From the NCBI GenBank assembly GCA_949825045.1, contig OX463829.1, positions 23,406,715 to 23,470,714 of the forward strand: a DNA stretch of 64,000 nt, read 5' to 3'. This DNA is from Argyresthia goedartella (Eukaryota > Arthropoda > Insecta > Lepidoptera > Argyresthiidae). The notes below the pieces were generated by a model. That model was given only the letters and a program-made list of their open reading frames with translations, did no database searches and had not been told where the DNA came from. The translations under genes were made by a program, and so were the position numbers. Positions 1 to 11,161 of this stretch are shown piece by piece; the stretch's first letter is position 1, and each line of letters opens with the position of its first letter.

Positions 1-299
1 ACACGCCATCACTAACACCAATATAAATTGAACTCGTCAGTAAAGCATTCTCGATAGGAACTTGTATCTGTATAGGCTGGACATGTAGTTTATAGAATTC
101 TGCCTTGCCGCAACACAGTTTCTACTAGCGCGGAGGGTAGCGGACTATATTCTGCTGGTTCTATTACCTTTGTAAAGTACACACCATTTTTATGGGATAT
201 CCACAATATCACATTGTTTACTTAGTTTATAGTTCTAAACATAACTTTAGGTATGTGGTATGGTTAATAATATAGCTATGAATTACTATAAAGTTAAAT

Positions 300-392
300 A
301 TATTAGTACCAATTTGTAAGTACCTACTTTGTAACCAGCATCTTCCACGATCTCTTAATAAACATTTCATTTCATTTCATTTTCATTTCAAT
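300..392 (+). repeat. possible LINE 3' end with (ATTTC)n tail
   Basis: An AATAAA at 357-362 is followed by repeated CATTT units to about 391. A polyadenylation-like signal running straight into a short tandem repeat is how many insect non-LTR retrotransposons end. No coding sequence is recognisable upstream, so the assignment is tentative. Confidence 0.3.
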
Positions 393-772
393 GACAGTGA
401 AATATCTGGGAATATTAGTTTAACTGCGACTTTACTTATAGCGGAGATAATATGTGCCCCCTATGACAATCAAATGACAGTCAAAGAGATGCGTAGCATA
501 ATATTATAAGTCGGTAATGCATTATAGGAGTATCCAAAATACCGTCTTTCGTGGCTTCTATTAGTTCACCTCGGATGCCGCAGAATATTTTATTAGGATT
601 CAGGTGGTGTCCTCTATTCCAACTAGAACACAAATTCAGACTTACATATTGGTATACTCGTAGTCTGTTCAGTTCAAGTTTCATCCCAAGTCCAGCGTCT
701 GTCGCATGAATATTCAGGAAGTTTGTGAGGAAACAAATTATTATTGCGGCCCGCTGCCGGGCTACGTTTGTG

Positions 773-797
773 TTGTGTGTGTGTGTGTGTGTGTGTT
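773..797. repeat. (GT)n microsatellite
   Basis: Uninterrupted GT dinucleotide run just upstream of the first recognisable endonuclease residues of the LINE that follows. Confidence 0.9.
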
Positions 798-1158
798 GAC
801 AAATTACTTTATAACTGGCTTTGTCGCTAAAATACAAATCAACGAAATCTTTATAAGTTTCGACAAACTTAAAGGTAAGGTAAGAAATATTACCCATCAA
901 AACATCCAGGGGCTACCTGGAAAAAAATTGTATCAGAATTATTTCTAAAAAATTCTAACATCGATGTTATTTACGTTGCAGAACACTGGTTAAAGGAAAA
1001 TATGATGTCTTTTAACAAAAATAATTACAAAATTGATAGTTATTGCAATAGAAAGACTGCTGATAGAGGTGGTTCTTTATTCTTATTGAAAATAAAATAT
1101 TAAAGTGAAACAACGGAAAGATATTCTTGCACTTACTGAAGGAAGACAAATAGAGGTA

Positions 1159-1376
1159 CAGATGTAGTGAATAATCCTTTCCTTTCGTATTTTCTCGGAA
1201 ATGTTCGTTTTTGTCTTACTACTTTGATACATTTGACATTGATAAATAAAGTATGCGATTTATTTGATACCTACACGTAATTTAATAATACAGTAATTCA
1301 TAGACACATCGGCACCATTCGGGTGTTATCGTTGTTCCGAGTTTTGCCGATAGGAAAGGATTATTCACTACATCTG
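1159..1376. mobile_element. 218-bp MITE with perfect 25-bp TIRs and TA duplication
   Basis: The ends are exact inverted repeats of 25 bp beginning CAGATGTAGTGAATAATCC (1159-1183 and 1352-1376), with weaker matching further in. TA lies on both sides (1157-1158 and 1377-1378). The surrounding LINE endonuclease frame resumes across it. There is no ORF. TA duplication and a CAG start fit a non-autonomous Tc1/mariner derivative. Confidence 0.85.
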
Positions 1377-2599
1377 TATCTTGTGTTGAGTTATATATCC
1401 GTATTATTGTTTGTGTCTACAAGCCACCGAGAGATGAAAAAGGCCATGGCAATTTCGAAATATTTGAGTAAATTATGGAGGAAGCCCTCACTAAACTATG
1501 TGATTACATACAAAAGTAAATTATTTGTGGCGATCTTAATGTAGATTTGCTTTTAGGAACAACAATAAAACAACGATTAATAACTTTATTCAAATCATTT
1601 ATATCATGTATTTCTAGAGCCGACTAGATTTACACTTACTAGCCAAACTTGCTTCGATAATTCGATGTAATTAACTGCTTCCTTCCAATCACAGCAGTCA
1701 AAGAGTTTCATTCCCAATTCAACATTATTCAAACAGAATTCAATAAAAAAATTAAATTAAAAAAGTCAGCGACTACAACGGTAAATCTAAATTCAATGAC
1801 TGGGCAACGTTTTGAATTCGTAAAAGTAGAGTTATCTTGCATGACCTTTATGAACAAAAAACCTATAACTTTGATCGAAGATTTCATGACTATGTTAAAA
1901 AATATTCCAAAACTTTCAAGTTTGTTTTATAGAACTACAAAAATTTTACACATAGAAAAATACAAAATTCAAATAATAGAATGAAAACAGTTTGGCAAAT
2001 AATAAATACAATAATTTCTGCCTAAAGATAGGTGATGATGTTGTTAAATTCAACGCTGATATGCTCGAGCTTTCAAAACATTCTTCACTAATGTAACCTT
2101 ACTCACAACAGATCGTCTAAATTCCTCTCCATATGAAATAGAGACTTTATTAAAAAACAACACTAGACAACACGTCAGTAATGTATATTTAAAATTGTAT
2201 TTCCCATTACATTGTCAAAACGATTGGATTAGTTAACCTAAAAAATACTGAAGACCTTTGGGGTATATCAGTCAAAGTCATTTGTACAGTAATTCTTGTT
2301 ATAGCTTAGCACTTAGCTTATATATTCAATAAATGTATTGACGATGGAGCTTTCCCAGACCTCATTCAACACAGTAAACTTATACCTCTGTTCAAGTCGG
2401 GAGATAAGAGCGATCTTTCAAATTTCAGAACAATATCTGTTCTTCCAGCACTAAGTAAAATATTTGAAAATATTATAATCAATCAAATGCTCTCACACTT
2501 CAACCGTACAAAACAAAAACAATACGGTTTGTCTACTACTACACTACGGGTAAATCGACTACGGATGCAGGTTACCCTTTATCCTGATATCTATTATAT

Positions 2600-2634
2600 A
2601 AATATGAGATATATTACCCTTATATCTCATATTT
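2600..2634. repeat. perfect hairpin, 14-bp arms, 7-nt loop, inside LINE RT
   Basis: AAATATGAGATATA at 2600-2613 is the exact reverse complement of 2621-2634. It sits just before RT motif A. A near-duplicate TTACCCTT lies just upstream (about 2572) as well as in the loop, so the palindrome appears to have been added within the LINE. Confidence 0.8.
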
Positions 2635-3455
2635 ATTTTGCATTCATGGGAGGCCGCACAGGATGCTATCGGAGTTTTTTGCGATCTGTCGAAGGCATTT
2701 GATTGTGTTGATCATTATACGCTATTAATCAAATTAAATCATTACGAATTCAAAAGGCAGAAGTCAACAAGTCAAGAATCTGATGGATCCGGTGTAAAAA
2801 TTGGCGTTCCACAAGGTTCCATATTAGGCTCTTTCTTATTCCTGGTATATATTGACGATCTGCCTTTCGTGGTGGACAAATTGACTGATATAGTGTTGTT
2901 TGCTGATGATACTTCAATGGTCTTTAAAATTGAAAGACAAAAAGAAGATTGGATGATGTTAATGGTGTATTGTCTTTAACCTTGAATTGGTTCACATTTA
3001 ATAATTTATTGTTAAACGCTGGTAAAACCAAGTGTATCAAATTCTCACTTCCAAATGTCAGGTAAGTTGAGACCAGTTTAGAGATAGACAATAACACGTA
3101 TCAATCAGTAAATGATACGAAGTTTCTTGGAATAACTATTGCTAGCAAATTGCAGTGGGGACCCCACATAGATAAATTAGCTGGTAAATTAAGTTCTGCG
3201 GCTTACGCTGTTAGGAACATCAGACAAAACACGGATGTCGCATCTTGGCTAGTATATTTTAGTTACTTTCATAGTGTCATGTCCTATGGTATCTTGTTGT
3301 GGGGGAAAGCAGCGGATATTCAAACTAATTTTATTTTACAGAAAAGAGCTATTCGAGCAATTCATAGTTTTAAGCAATGTCTATAGAAAAGTGGGACTCT
3401 GCTAATAACAATAAAAAGTTTTTAATGATGAAGAACTGCGTTTTCAGTTCGCCAT

Positions 3456-3590
3456 ATAAATATAGTATTTATCTATATAGTATTTATCTATATCGTTGTA
3501 TAGTACCCAAGATACAGGGAATCCTAGTTTGGGGCTAGATCAATGTGTGTAAATAGTGTCCAAGGTATTATTATTATTATTATCATATAT
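3456..3590 (+). mobile_element. SINE family S1, 3' fragment
   Basis: Matches the tail half of the full-length S1 copies at 39133 and 54124: the TATTTATCTATAT block, GTACCCAAGATACAGGG, TTTGGGGCTAGATCAATG, then an (ATT)n tail. The tRNA-like head is missing, as expected for 5' truncation. It abuts the end of the LINE-A copy. Confidence 0.8.
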
Positions 3591-4880
3591 ACCTACTTGC
3601 GCTTGTGCTCATGTCACGACATATAAGTATAGATATATGCATGATTATTGGTATTTTTTACATCTATAGGAAAGGTGCAAACTGATTTCAATGTTTTCAA
3701 TAAACAATTCTCAATTCTCAATACGACCGCGAAGGAATTTTCAAAGTTGTGGTTTTAATTTTTATTTTAAAACTTCTTAATCGATGTTTTTAACGATATC
3801 AGAAATATCGTATAAATTTCAATTACATTCAATAAGGTCATGTCAGTTCAATTAAATTAATATATCATCATATCATAACAATTTCACATGAGAAAAATTA
3901 TAATAATAGAAGACAACACTATCATGCATTCTTCTCGCAGAACCTTCCACATTCGCTGATATGTTAATAGCAATAGTAGCATTGACTATATCTGCCTTAG
4001 AGAATAGAGCCTACGACTGTATCTGATTGTATTGTTATTAAGACAATTTACTGAGCTGGGATTGGACCAGGACAAAGTCGTATTTGTCTATAAGACGGTA
4101 ACATTGGAAAACATTCTTTGCGCACTCAATGTATACATGTATAAATTTAATGATGTGCTCTATTGTTCACCCTGAAAGATTCGACTGCAAATCGCTACCT
4201 TCTTCTTTGCAACATTGTTTTAATAAAGCATTCTCACACACGCAATTTCCAACATCCGGTTACAGGGGATTGGACCTGATCACAAAATGTCCTGCGTTTA
4301 CATGTCAACCTAATACACAATGTACGACATGTTAGTAAGTTGTGCTTGTATTAAGTTACTTCGCAGACTTTAAACTGTGCTCTAACAGAGCAGCTTTGAT
4401 TTAGTATTCACGAGCACGTGGAAGCGTGAGCGGAACTACTACTAACTACTAACTAGGGACACGTTTTTTGGTGTTTTCTTTGAAAAGATAAACATTTTCT
4501 TGCAACAGTCTTAGCTTACGTTTAAGAAGCAGGGCATTCTCAAATTGAGGTATTTAATCATCAGGGCATATCTTTTCAGAGTATTATCTTTTAGATATAG
4601 AAGAAATATGTAAAAATTGGTACTTACCTGCACAAAGGAAGTTAGAGTAAGGAAGAACTAACGTTATGAAACCGTTTTGACTGATTAAAGTGATCATCGT
4701 CAAATCTATATGTGCTGCTGGTATTCATATTGCTCGCGCAAAATGTTGACCATTCCACTCGGTTTATTGCATCTAGTGTTGGTTGCAAAAAGGAGCTGGG
4801 GTACCGTTCCACAAAGGTGTCACTGTAAACAGATTTAACGAGCGAGGCACCGCATTAACCCTTGAACACCGCACACGGTG
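3591..4880. other. unassigned AT-rich DNA
   Basis: No ORF with family features, no repeat shared with the rest of the window. A 68-codon Cys-containing frame at 4129-4335 has no other sign of being a gene. Confidence 0.4.
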
Positions 4881-5260
4881 TCCTAAATGAAAAAATGTTG
4901 TGAAAACAGAGCATTCACCGCCCCGAAGGCATTCAGGGGGTCGATTCTAGCAATTGTAACTTGACTCACCCTGTCGTTGGCTTGTCGCTGTGCTCTCACT
5001 GCTAAATATCTCGCCCTCTCGAAATGACGAAGCCGGTGTCCGGTGTAATGGTAAGTAGCATTCCAAATTATTATAATGTGAGCGCAGGGACACAGGCCTT
5101 TGCTAATGTGACATATCGGGGGCGAGAGGCTGAAAGTGTTGTGGCAGGCAAGAAACAAATCAGTGTATTCATTACAAAAACTAGAACCAACACCCAGTTG
5201 TCGACTCGTCCGCGCCGCGTCGTCGCCGGTGGCTGTTTGCATGGCGCATATTCATGAGCT
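4881..5260. other. GC-richer block with open frames on both strands
   Basis: CpG-rich patch with a 119-codon frame on the minus strand (4883-5242) and a 77-codon frame on the plus strand (5024-5257). Donor-like sites are present on each strand (plus GTAAGT near 5051; minus GTGAGT near 4965). It could be a first exon or 5' UTR of a host gene on either strand, but no acceptor, start context or partner exon supports a choice. Confidence 0.25.
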
Positions 5261-6119
5261 TGACTCGAACATCCCCGGCTAGACGACCTTTTTAGCTTCT
5301 GTAAGCTGTAATTTTCGTGCGTAATGGTTTCATCCGGGCGGTTTAAGGATCATACATATTGCAGTGCGATATTAATCTATGATACAACAGTTACATTGTG
5401 GAATATTTTTGAAAAATTCACGTACATCTATCGAATTCATTCACATTGGAATTGGACTGGAGAGTAAAACACTATTAAAACACAAAACAAGCAATACGAT
5501 TCAATTAAGTTTTAGCTTTATTTCGAGTTTCAGGTTAAAGATGCCTCAACAAACTCATAATTTGTAGGAGCTAAGTTCTTTCGACCGTTTGACTTGAACT
5601 AGTTTTTCAGGAGTAAACGGTCTCGCTAACTCCAAAGAAGTGTCCCAAGACTAATTTATCGTTGAAGTTTCTACTGCATTGCAACTTTACTCGCCTATCC
5701 GAATTCAATTCCTTGAAAATACACAGACAAGCTAATCTTGTTTGAAAACAAAGACGGTTCAGCGATGTCCTGTCGAACGGTGGTACACGAGTGTTTTGTC
5801 TGGGACCTCATGCATATTCATCAGTGATTGGCGGAAAGCCCCGCACTCCCAAAGGGTTAAATTGTGGATAAAACGAATAGGTATCTGTTTGGCAAACGTT
5901 TTAGTTATTAAAACAACACTATCAATTCTGATACTTGTGGTATTTGTAAGTTGCTAATATTTCTGATAACCAACAAAAAGTGGGCAAAGTATTTTAAATA
6001 ATATATTCTGTCCACTTTTTTATGGCTTGTGTTTAAACGATTACCAAAAACGCACCTATTTTACTACCAATAAATTCGAAATGACTACCAGAATGGATAG
6101 ATGTCCATCAAATTGTGTT
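5261..6119. other. unassigned DNA
   Basis: Nothing recognised; only short random frames. Confidence 0.4.
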
Positions 6120-6580
6120 TGGATAACTGATCACCAAACTTCTTTTTATGTTTTGTGTACTTAAGTTTATGTTTTAAGTATTTTTTGTTGTTCTTACATG
6201 TTCAACCTAACATGATGGATAAAGGGGGCTTCGCTTAGCTCACCCCCTTTACTCTTCACCTAAGTTACCGCAGTATTTTGCCCTGATATTTTTTGCAACT
6301 TTTGATGTACATTTATCCATTTTGGGTAGGAAAAAAATATTTTGGTGATCATTATATTATTTGTTGCCCTTTTTTATTACCTCGAATCGGCCGTAAACTG
6401 TGGAAATGTGACAGATTTCCCATACACTAAAGGATAATTTTTCTTTGCAAATCAAAAATTTGCTTCAGGGCAAAGTGGTGGGTCACAGTAAAGGTAAAGG
6501 GGATGAGCGAAGCGAAGCCCAGTTTATACTTCGTGTTAGATTGACATGTAAGAGCAAAAGAAACATAAAATTTGAGTATA
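6120..6580. repeat. dispersed repeat with inverted ends (copy also at 37900)
   Basis: About 6125-6300 and about 6455-6575 are inverted, imperfect copies of each other. Shared blocks are TTCAACCTAACA, a GGGCTTCGCTT core flanked by AAAGGGG/CCCCTTT, and TTTTGCCCTGA. A third copy lies at 37900-38070. The layout (inverted ends, about 150 bp between them, no ORF) suggests a non-autonomous element; its class is unknown. Confidence 0.55.
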
Positions 6581-7257
6581 CATTAACTATTTAAAACATC
6601 CGTGTTACCACAAAAAATATCAAACAGCGTTTAACCTCAAAACAATCGTCAAATTCCATACGTCTTTGGTTTTAAACAAGTGTTGAATAGTAGTTTATTT
6701 TGTTGCTAAAAGTGTTTTTGTTGAACAGTTTTGGTGTGTTATTTGCACATCCTATTTGCACGTCCTATTTGGACATATTTGATGTGCGATTAAATACTAC
6801 CATACACAAAACATCAATTTTACACAAACTGCGTTGATTTTGCTGTGGATTTGAGATACTGAATAAGGGCGCAGGACGCATAACAAATTGACAAATGTTA
6901 CCCGAAGAAAATATATTTGCATTTATGCAGCATTATTTTAAAGTGTCGGAAGCAAATTAGAGAGAGTCTTTTCTCTCGATTGCCTCGTTACAGCGTCGTC
7001 GTGTGAGAGCTGGGGGTAGAAGGGGGAGTTGGGACATTTGTTTCCATTATTGTCGTTAAATTAAATCTGCGACACAAGACGCAGAGAAGTTGCAGTCACT
7101 AACGTGCAACTGCGGGAGTGCGCACTCAACATCATCCAAAGGCCAATAACATCTGTAAGAGATGATGCAGCGTCCGATATACACCTGCGCTCATGACAAT
7201 AAAGTCCGATTCTGGAGCGACAGTCACGGGCCACGGCCGCACGCGTGGCACAGAACG

Positions 7258-7345
7258 TATAAAATATATATTTTGTGGTCGCTGCTGATAGTGCGTGTGG
7301 TCTGGAGTGGCTGACTGGTCTGTGGCGCTCTACGCAGGACTAGTG
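7258..7345 (+). promoter_or_regulatory. candidate TATA promoter with possible first exon
   Basis: TATAAAA at 7258-7264 follows a GC-rich stretch (GGCCACGGCCGCACGCG). About 30 bases downstream the sequence becomes GTG/TGG-rich, and a donor-like A|GTGAGT lies at 7342-7348. Spacing fits an insect core promoter and short non-coding first exon. There is no transcript evidence and no identified downstream exon. Confidence 0.35.
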
Positions 7346-7550
7346 AGTTTGGAGATGAACCTAACAAACTATTTACCACAAGTATCACTAGGTACTCAAT
7401 AATGCTGATTATCTTTACACATAAACAAACAAAAAACGCTTACTAAAATTGTTTTTTCTTAGTTAGGTACTTGGAATGTATTTGACTCCGGAACTCACTT
7501 TCCTTTTGCATAATTTGTATGATTACGGTGATCATTATTACTCATAGACA

Positions 7551-7736
7551 ATGTTATATAAAGTGTGTGTGTTTCTACACATACCACACAATCGTATGCA
7601 CTCTACGACTCAGTTTCTAACTACAACAGTACTATCTCTATTACTTCTCTACACCACCCTTCTGGCAAAGAAGTGTTCCCGACCCGAATCCGATTTGCTA
7701 ATGGATTGTACTAACTCAAATAGATGCGGGCAATGA
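7551..7736 (+). CDS. hypothetical 61-residue peptide, possibly secreted
   Basis: The frame has a methionine at residue 16 followed by a hydrophobic stretch (FLTTTVLSLLLLYTTLLA) like a signal peptide, then a short polar tail with three cysteines (KKC, MDC, NRC) before the stop. It lies about 200 bp downstream of the candidate promoter at 7258. No family is recognised, and a 61-codon frame in AT-rich DNA can arise by chance. Low confidence that it is expressed. Confidence 0.2.
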   Translation: MLYKVCVFLHIPHNRMHSTTQFLTTTVLSLLLLYTTLLAKKCSRPESDLLMDCTNSNRCGQ

Positions 7737-7854
7737 GAGTGACGAAAATTCACAGTCTTATTTGAAATAACGGACATACATAATTTTTCATTGGATTTGA
7801 TCTTTAATTCCATGTAAAAATCAACTTAATTGAAATTTCCCTAAGTCCACCAGT

Positions 7855-7904
7855 CCGGGACGCGCGCTCATAGTAAGAGTACTTACTATGAGCGCGCGTC
7901 CCGG
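7855..7904. repeat. perfect hairpin, 23-bp GC-rich arms, 4-nt loop
   Basis: Arms 7855-7877 and 7882-7904 are exact reverse complements (CCGGGACGCGCG...). No terminal duplication or mobile-element hallmark is seen. Confidence 0.95.
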
Positions 7905-7954
7905 CGATAATTGTTAAGTACCTATATGCTACTATTGCTCTATATAGATAGAGC

Positions 7955-8006
7955 TTGATGCTTTATAAAATGGGAGTTATAGAACTCCCATTTTATAAAG
8001 CATCAA
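7955..8006. repeat. perfect hairpin, 24-bp arms, 4-nt loop
   Basis: Arms 7955-7978 and 7983-8006 are exact reverse complements (TTGATGCTTTATAAAATGGG...). It lies 50 bp from the preceding hairpin and shares no sequence with it. Confidence 0.95.
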
Positions 8007-8027
8007 TTATTTCTGGCTCGCTGTGCG

Positions 8028-8071
8028 GAAATCTCTTGCTAGTTTCACAGATTTCGTAGGCAAGAGATTTC
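8028..8071. repeat. inverted repeat, 12-bp arms, 20-nt loop
   Basis: GAAATCTCTTGC at 8028-8039 is the exact reverse complement of 8060-8071; third inverted repeat in 220 bp. Confidence 0.75.
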
Positions 8072-10879
8072 GTAGTTGTGTTTCGTGTTTACCTGAAGGC
8101 GAAAAAATTTAATGCTTCACCAAACTGTCCTTACCAGACAGAAGCAGCGACTTTGTTCTGTGTTTAACCTCAACCTAAAGAATGACTAAAACATGACTTG
8201 CTAAGAAATACGAACAGGCACTCGTACCTTCTCGAGACAGATTAAGGTTAGTTTACACTTCTGTTACATAGCAATAGAGCTGGTTTGGGTGCTGGCATGG
8301 TTTTTCCGATGATACTCATAGCCACACAGCGTACATTCGTCCGTAAGCCGAAGAGATTACCTTTAATATTTCACTATGGGACCCGGAATATCGAAGAAAC
8401 TTGCCAGGATTTGCATTTTATTGAAGGATTTCAACTTTAATTTTAAAAGAATAGTTCTAAAAACCTTTGAGACGCTACTGTTTGAAGGAATATGAAATTG
8501 TGGCATTCTGAAGCGGGTTCTTAGTAAAACAATTCATCTGCTCTGAATGCTTACAGATGTGGTTTCTTTCAAAGCAAGATTATTCTTGACTAGAGTAGTT
8601 ATTATCTTTTCAATCAGACCGGAAAATATTAATTTTACTAGTATAGAATGTTGGCATTTCCTCTTAGCAGAAAATACCAGCGGCCTTTGAATATACGCGT
8701 TCAACTACATATGTGAACAATATGCTGCGTGTGCGGCGTATATTAAAGACGTGACGTATTTCACAAGTGCCGCGGAACTGCCAATACCCTCGACGACCAG
8801 TCGACGACACACTCGCTTCACAAGATGCTGCTATGGAATAGTTGATGAAGTTTATTAAGTAGAAAATAATAGGAACACAGTTAAATAGTATGCTAAGTGA
8901 GTATAAGTAACTTGTTGTAAAGGTTTAATGTAAGAAAAAAGTGGAAACGTAACTGAGTTGCCTTGCTATAGATGCCAGAGGCCATAAGTCAATATAGCCA
9001 TAAGTCATGTAGCTATAAAATGTTGTCCATTGAAGCGCTTCAAAACAATAAGCAACACGAAAACAACAATACGATAACACGTGAACTACACGAGGCAAGA
9101 TTCATGCCATTATTGAAACGTCGCCAAATCCACTTAGTTTTATGTTGTGGAAAATGCGATATGATGCTCCACGACGACAGAACACGGGGGGAGCAGACGA
9201 ATAATAAGATGCGAAGATGCGTTGCCATGGCAATACGACTTTAGACTCACTCATGGAAAAGGAATGGAAGGGAAATCACTTGACCGACCACGACAGTCGT
9301 AAATTGTATGGTGTATTAACTAGTACAGACAAAGGAGTTTCTTGAGTGATGCTATTAGCATATATTTATATGATGCAAAATTATTCATGCTTCGTATAAG
9401 TCAGACGCTTTGTCCGTGACTAGGTAATAGTCTCTATGAAATCATCAGCAAACCTCTGCGCACTAGATCTATTAAGGCTAGGAGCTAAAATAAATTTTCT
9501 ATCCGTTGTGATTTTGTTCACCTTTACTTCCAGCGTTTATCTACTACAGTAACATTAAAGGTAAAGTAAGATCGCAAGTTTAAGCTACACACTCAAAAGG
9601 CGCAACCCGCACGTCACACGTAATAAATAACGTAGCTGTAATAAGAAGGCGCAATAAATATTCCACAGGGCAACCTGACAAACCCGATAAAAGGGGTAAA
9701 GTGAAATTGTACCACATTGGGAGCTTACAGGCACAGCAACACCAAATAGTACAGTTGGGGAGAATAGTTAAAACAACCTCAGAGATATGCAAAGAATTTG
9801 TGTCAGTGCACTCCCAGCTTAATTATGGTAGAGCTATAAAATTGGAATAGTATCACAAACTTGCTGTCAAATTGTCTTGAAGACCGTAAACACTCTAACA
9901 CCACATATTGATTGTAATTTGTCACGAAGATCCCAAAACAACAATGCGACAGAGAAACCTAACGAAAATACTGAAAAGTTTTGACAAAAGGTGATTTTGC
10001 GTTAACTAAAACAAAATGCAGCCCATACTCGAGTCTGTTAAAAGGGCAAATATGCTCTAATTTTGAAGCCAATCTTTATTATTACCCTTCCACCCTGTCT
10101 CACCACCTGTACCCGTAGGCACCTTCCTCCCGCGAGCAACACTAAGACAGCGTGATGTATAGCTCCATTTGTTATCATTTGAGAGCACTAGTCCACCTCC
10201 CGAGCTCCCGACGCCGCCCGACGCCCGACGCTCACGGGACACAATGCCCTAGTGCTGAGACGGAGCGATGAGGCGGTGAAGGAAAGAGTTTTGGGTCCAT
10301 TTTAATTTGTCTGTATTCCACTGTTTTGTGAAATAAGGAAGGAATTATAAGCAGTGATGTTATATGACACTTTAACAGCGTTCTCAAAAAAATTTTTGGT
10401 TTTCAATTTTATTCCTGTGGCATAAGGTTCAAATCATCATCATTCAAAGGATTCATTTTCATATTTGAACATGATACATACATATTGATCTTGCAGATTT
10501 TCAACTATTAACGGCAGTATTTTAACCTATATTCCCTGTCAACCTTTGTTTGGAATGTTAAAATTAAATAAAAACGGGAATGTCATATCGTAAAATTCCG
10601 CGAATTCGACAAATTCGCCCTGAACTGTCTGACAAGGAATCCTCCACCAAGAATCTAAACCGTTTGCCAGATTTTGAATACTCCATACACAACGCTATTT
10701 CCACCTGAAATGGTTACTTTCCGTGCGACTGGAATTCCCTAGGTAATCTGTTTTTCTCTGGCATCTCTCTGAATTCAAATAAAAAGCAGCTTAAATTCTC
10801 ACACTTTGGGGCTTTCTGGTCTCAATTCCATGTAGCGTTCTAAAAGCGAAAGATAGAGAAAGATAGAGAAAGTAAAGTG
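8072..10879. other. unassigned DNA, 2.8 kb
   Basis: No recognised gene or repeat. A GC-rich patch at about 10190-10260 carries repeated CCCGACG motifs and a minus-strand frame of 61 codons; it could be exonic but has no matching splice sites I can defend. Most of the rest is AT-rich with only short frames. Confidence 0.4.
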
Positions 10880-10890
10880 AAAATAGCCTT

Positions 10891-11150
10891 AGAGATAGAG
10901 GTTTTGACCACCGCTCCGGGGCATTTCTCATGCAGAGGATTTCCTTGGCTGTGCAGCGGGGTAACGCTGCCAGTGTCTTGGGAACCTTTGGCAGGGAGAT
11001 GTCCTGGGGCGGATTGTTTAGTTAGTTTTTGGCATATAGATATATTATTTTATTGTTGATAGAATATTATTATTAATTTGTAATAGTGCATGATACTTGT
11101 ATTTTTTTTTTGAAAATAAATTACTAGCTACTTTTAAAAAAAAAAAAAAA
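10891..11150 (+). mobile_element. 5'-truncated LINE insertion with poly(A) and target-site duplication
   Basis: A 260-bp insertion flanked by the same 11 bases, AAAATAGCCTT, at 10880-10890 and 11151-11161. It carries the tail of a reverse transcriptase (a frame reading GNAASVLGTFGREM, about 10959-11000), a 3' UTR, AATAAA near 11116 and a long A run from about 11136. Short 5'-truncated body, poly(A) tail and flanking duplication together are the signature of target-primed reverse transcription. The duplication is still exact, so the insertion is probably recent. Confidence 0.75.
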
Positions 11151-11161
11151 AAAATAGCCTT

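Larger units (their letters stand above)
838..3450 (+). pseudogene. LINE family A, copy 1: decayed endonuclease/reverse transcriptase
   Basis: A non-LTR retrotransposon ORF2 broken by many stops and frameshifts. Pieces in order: an apurinic endonuclease start (HQNIQGL, then AEHWLKEN, about 890-1010); later endonuclease blocks (CVYKPPRDEKG near 1410-1440, CGDLNVDLL near 1535); the thumb and first RT blocks (KLIPLFKSGDKSDLSNFR near 2370-2430); RT motif A (CDLSKAFDCVDH, about 2680-2710); PQGSILG (about 2810-2830); the catalytic FADD box (about 2898-2912); and the RT C-terminal block ending near 3390. Family copies at 51998-53235 and 57676-58295 align with parts of it. A 218-bp MITE interrupts the endonuclease. 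Clade is probably CR1/Jockey-like; the exact family cannot be fixed by eye. It cannot encode an active protein. Confidence 0.85.

Noticed and set aside
4129..4335. Small Cys-containing frame as a secreted peptide.
   Set aside because: No signal-peptide-like start and cysteines scattered without pattern.
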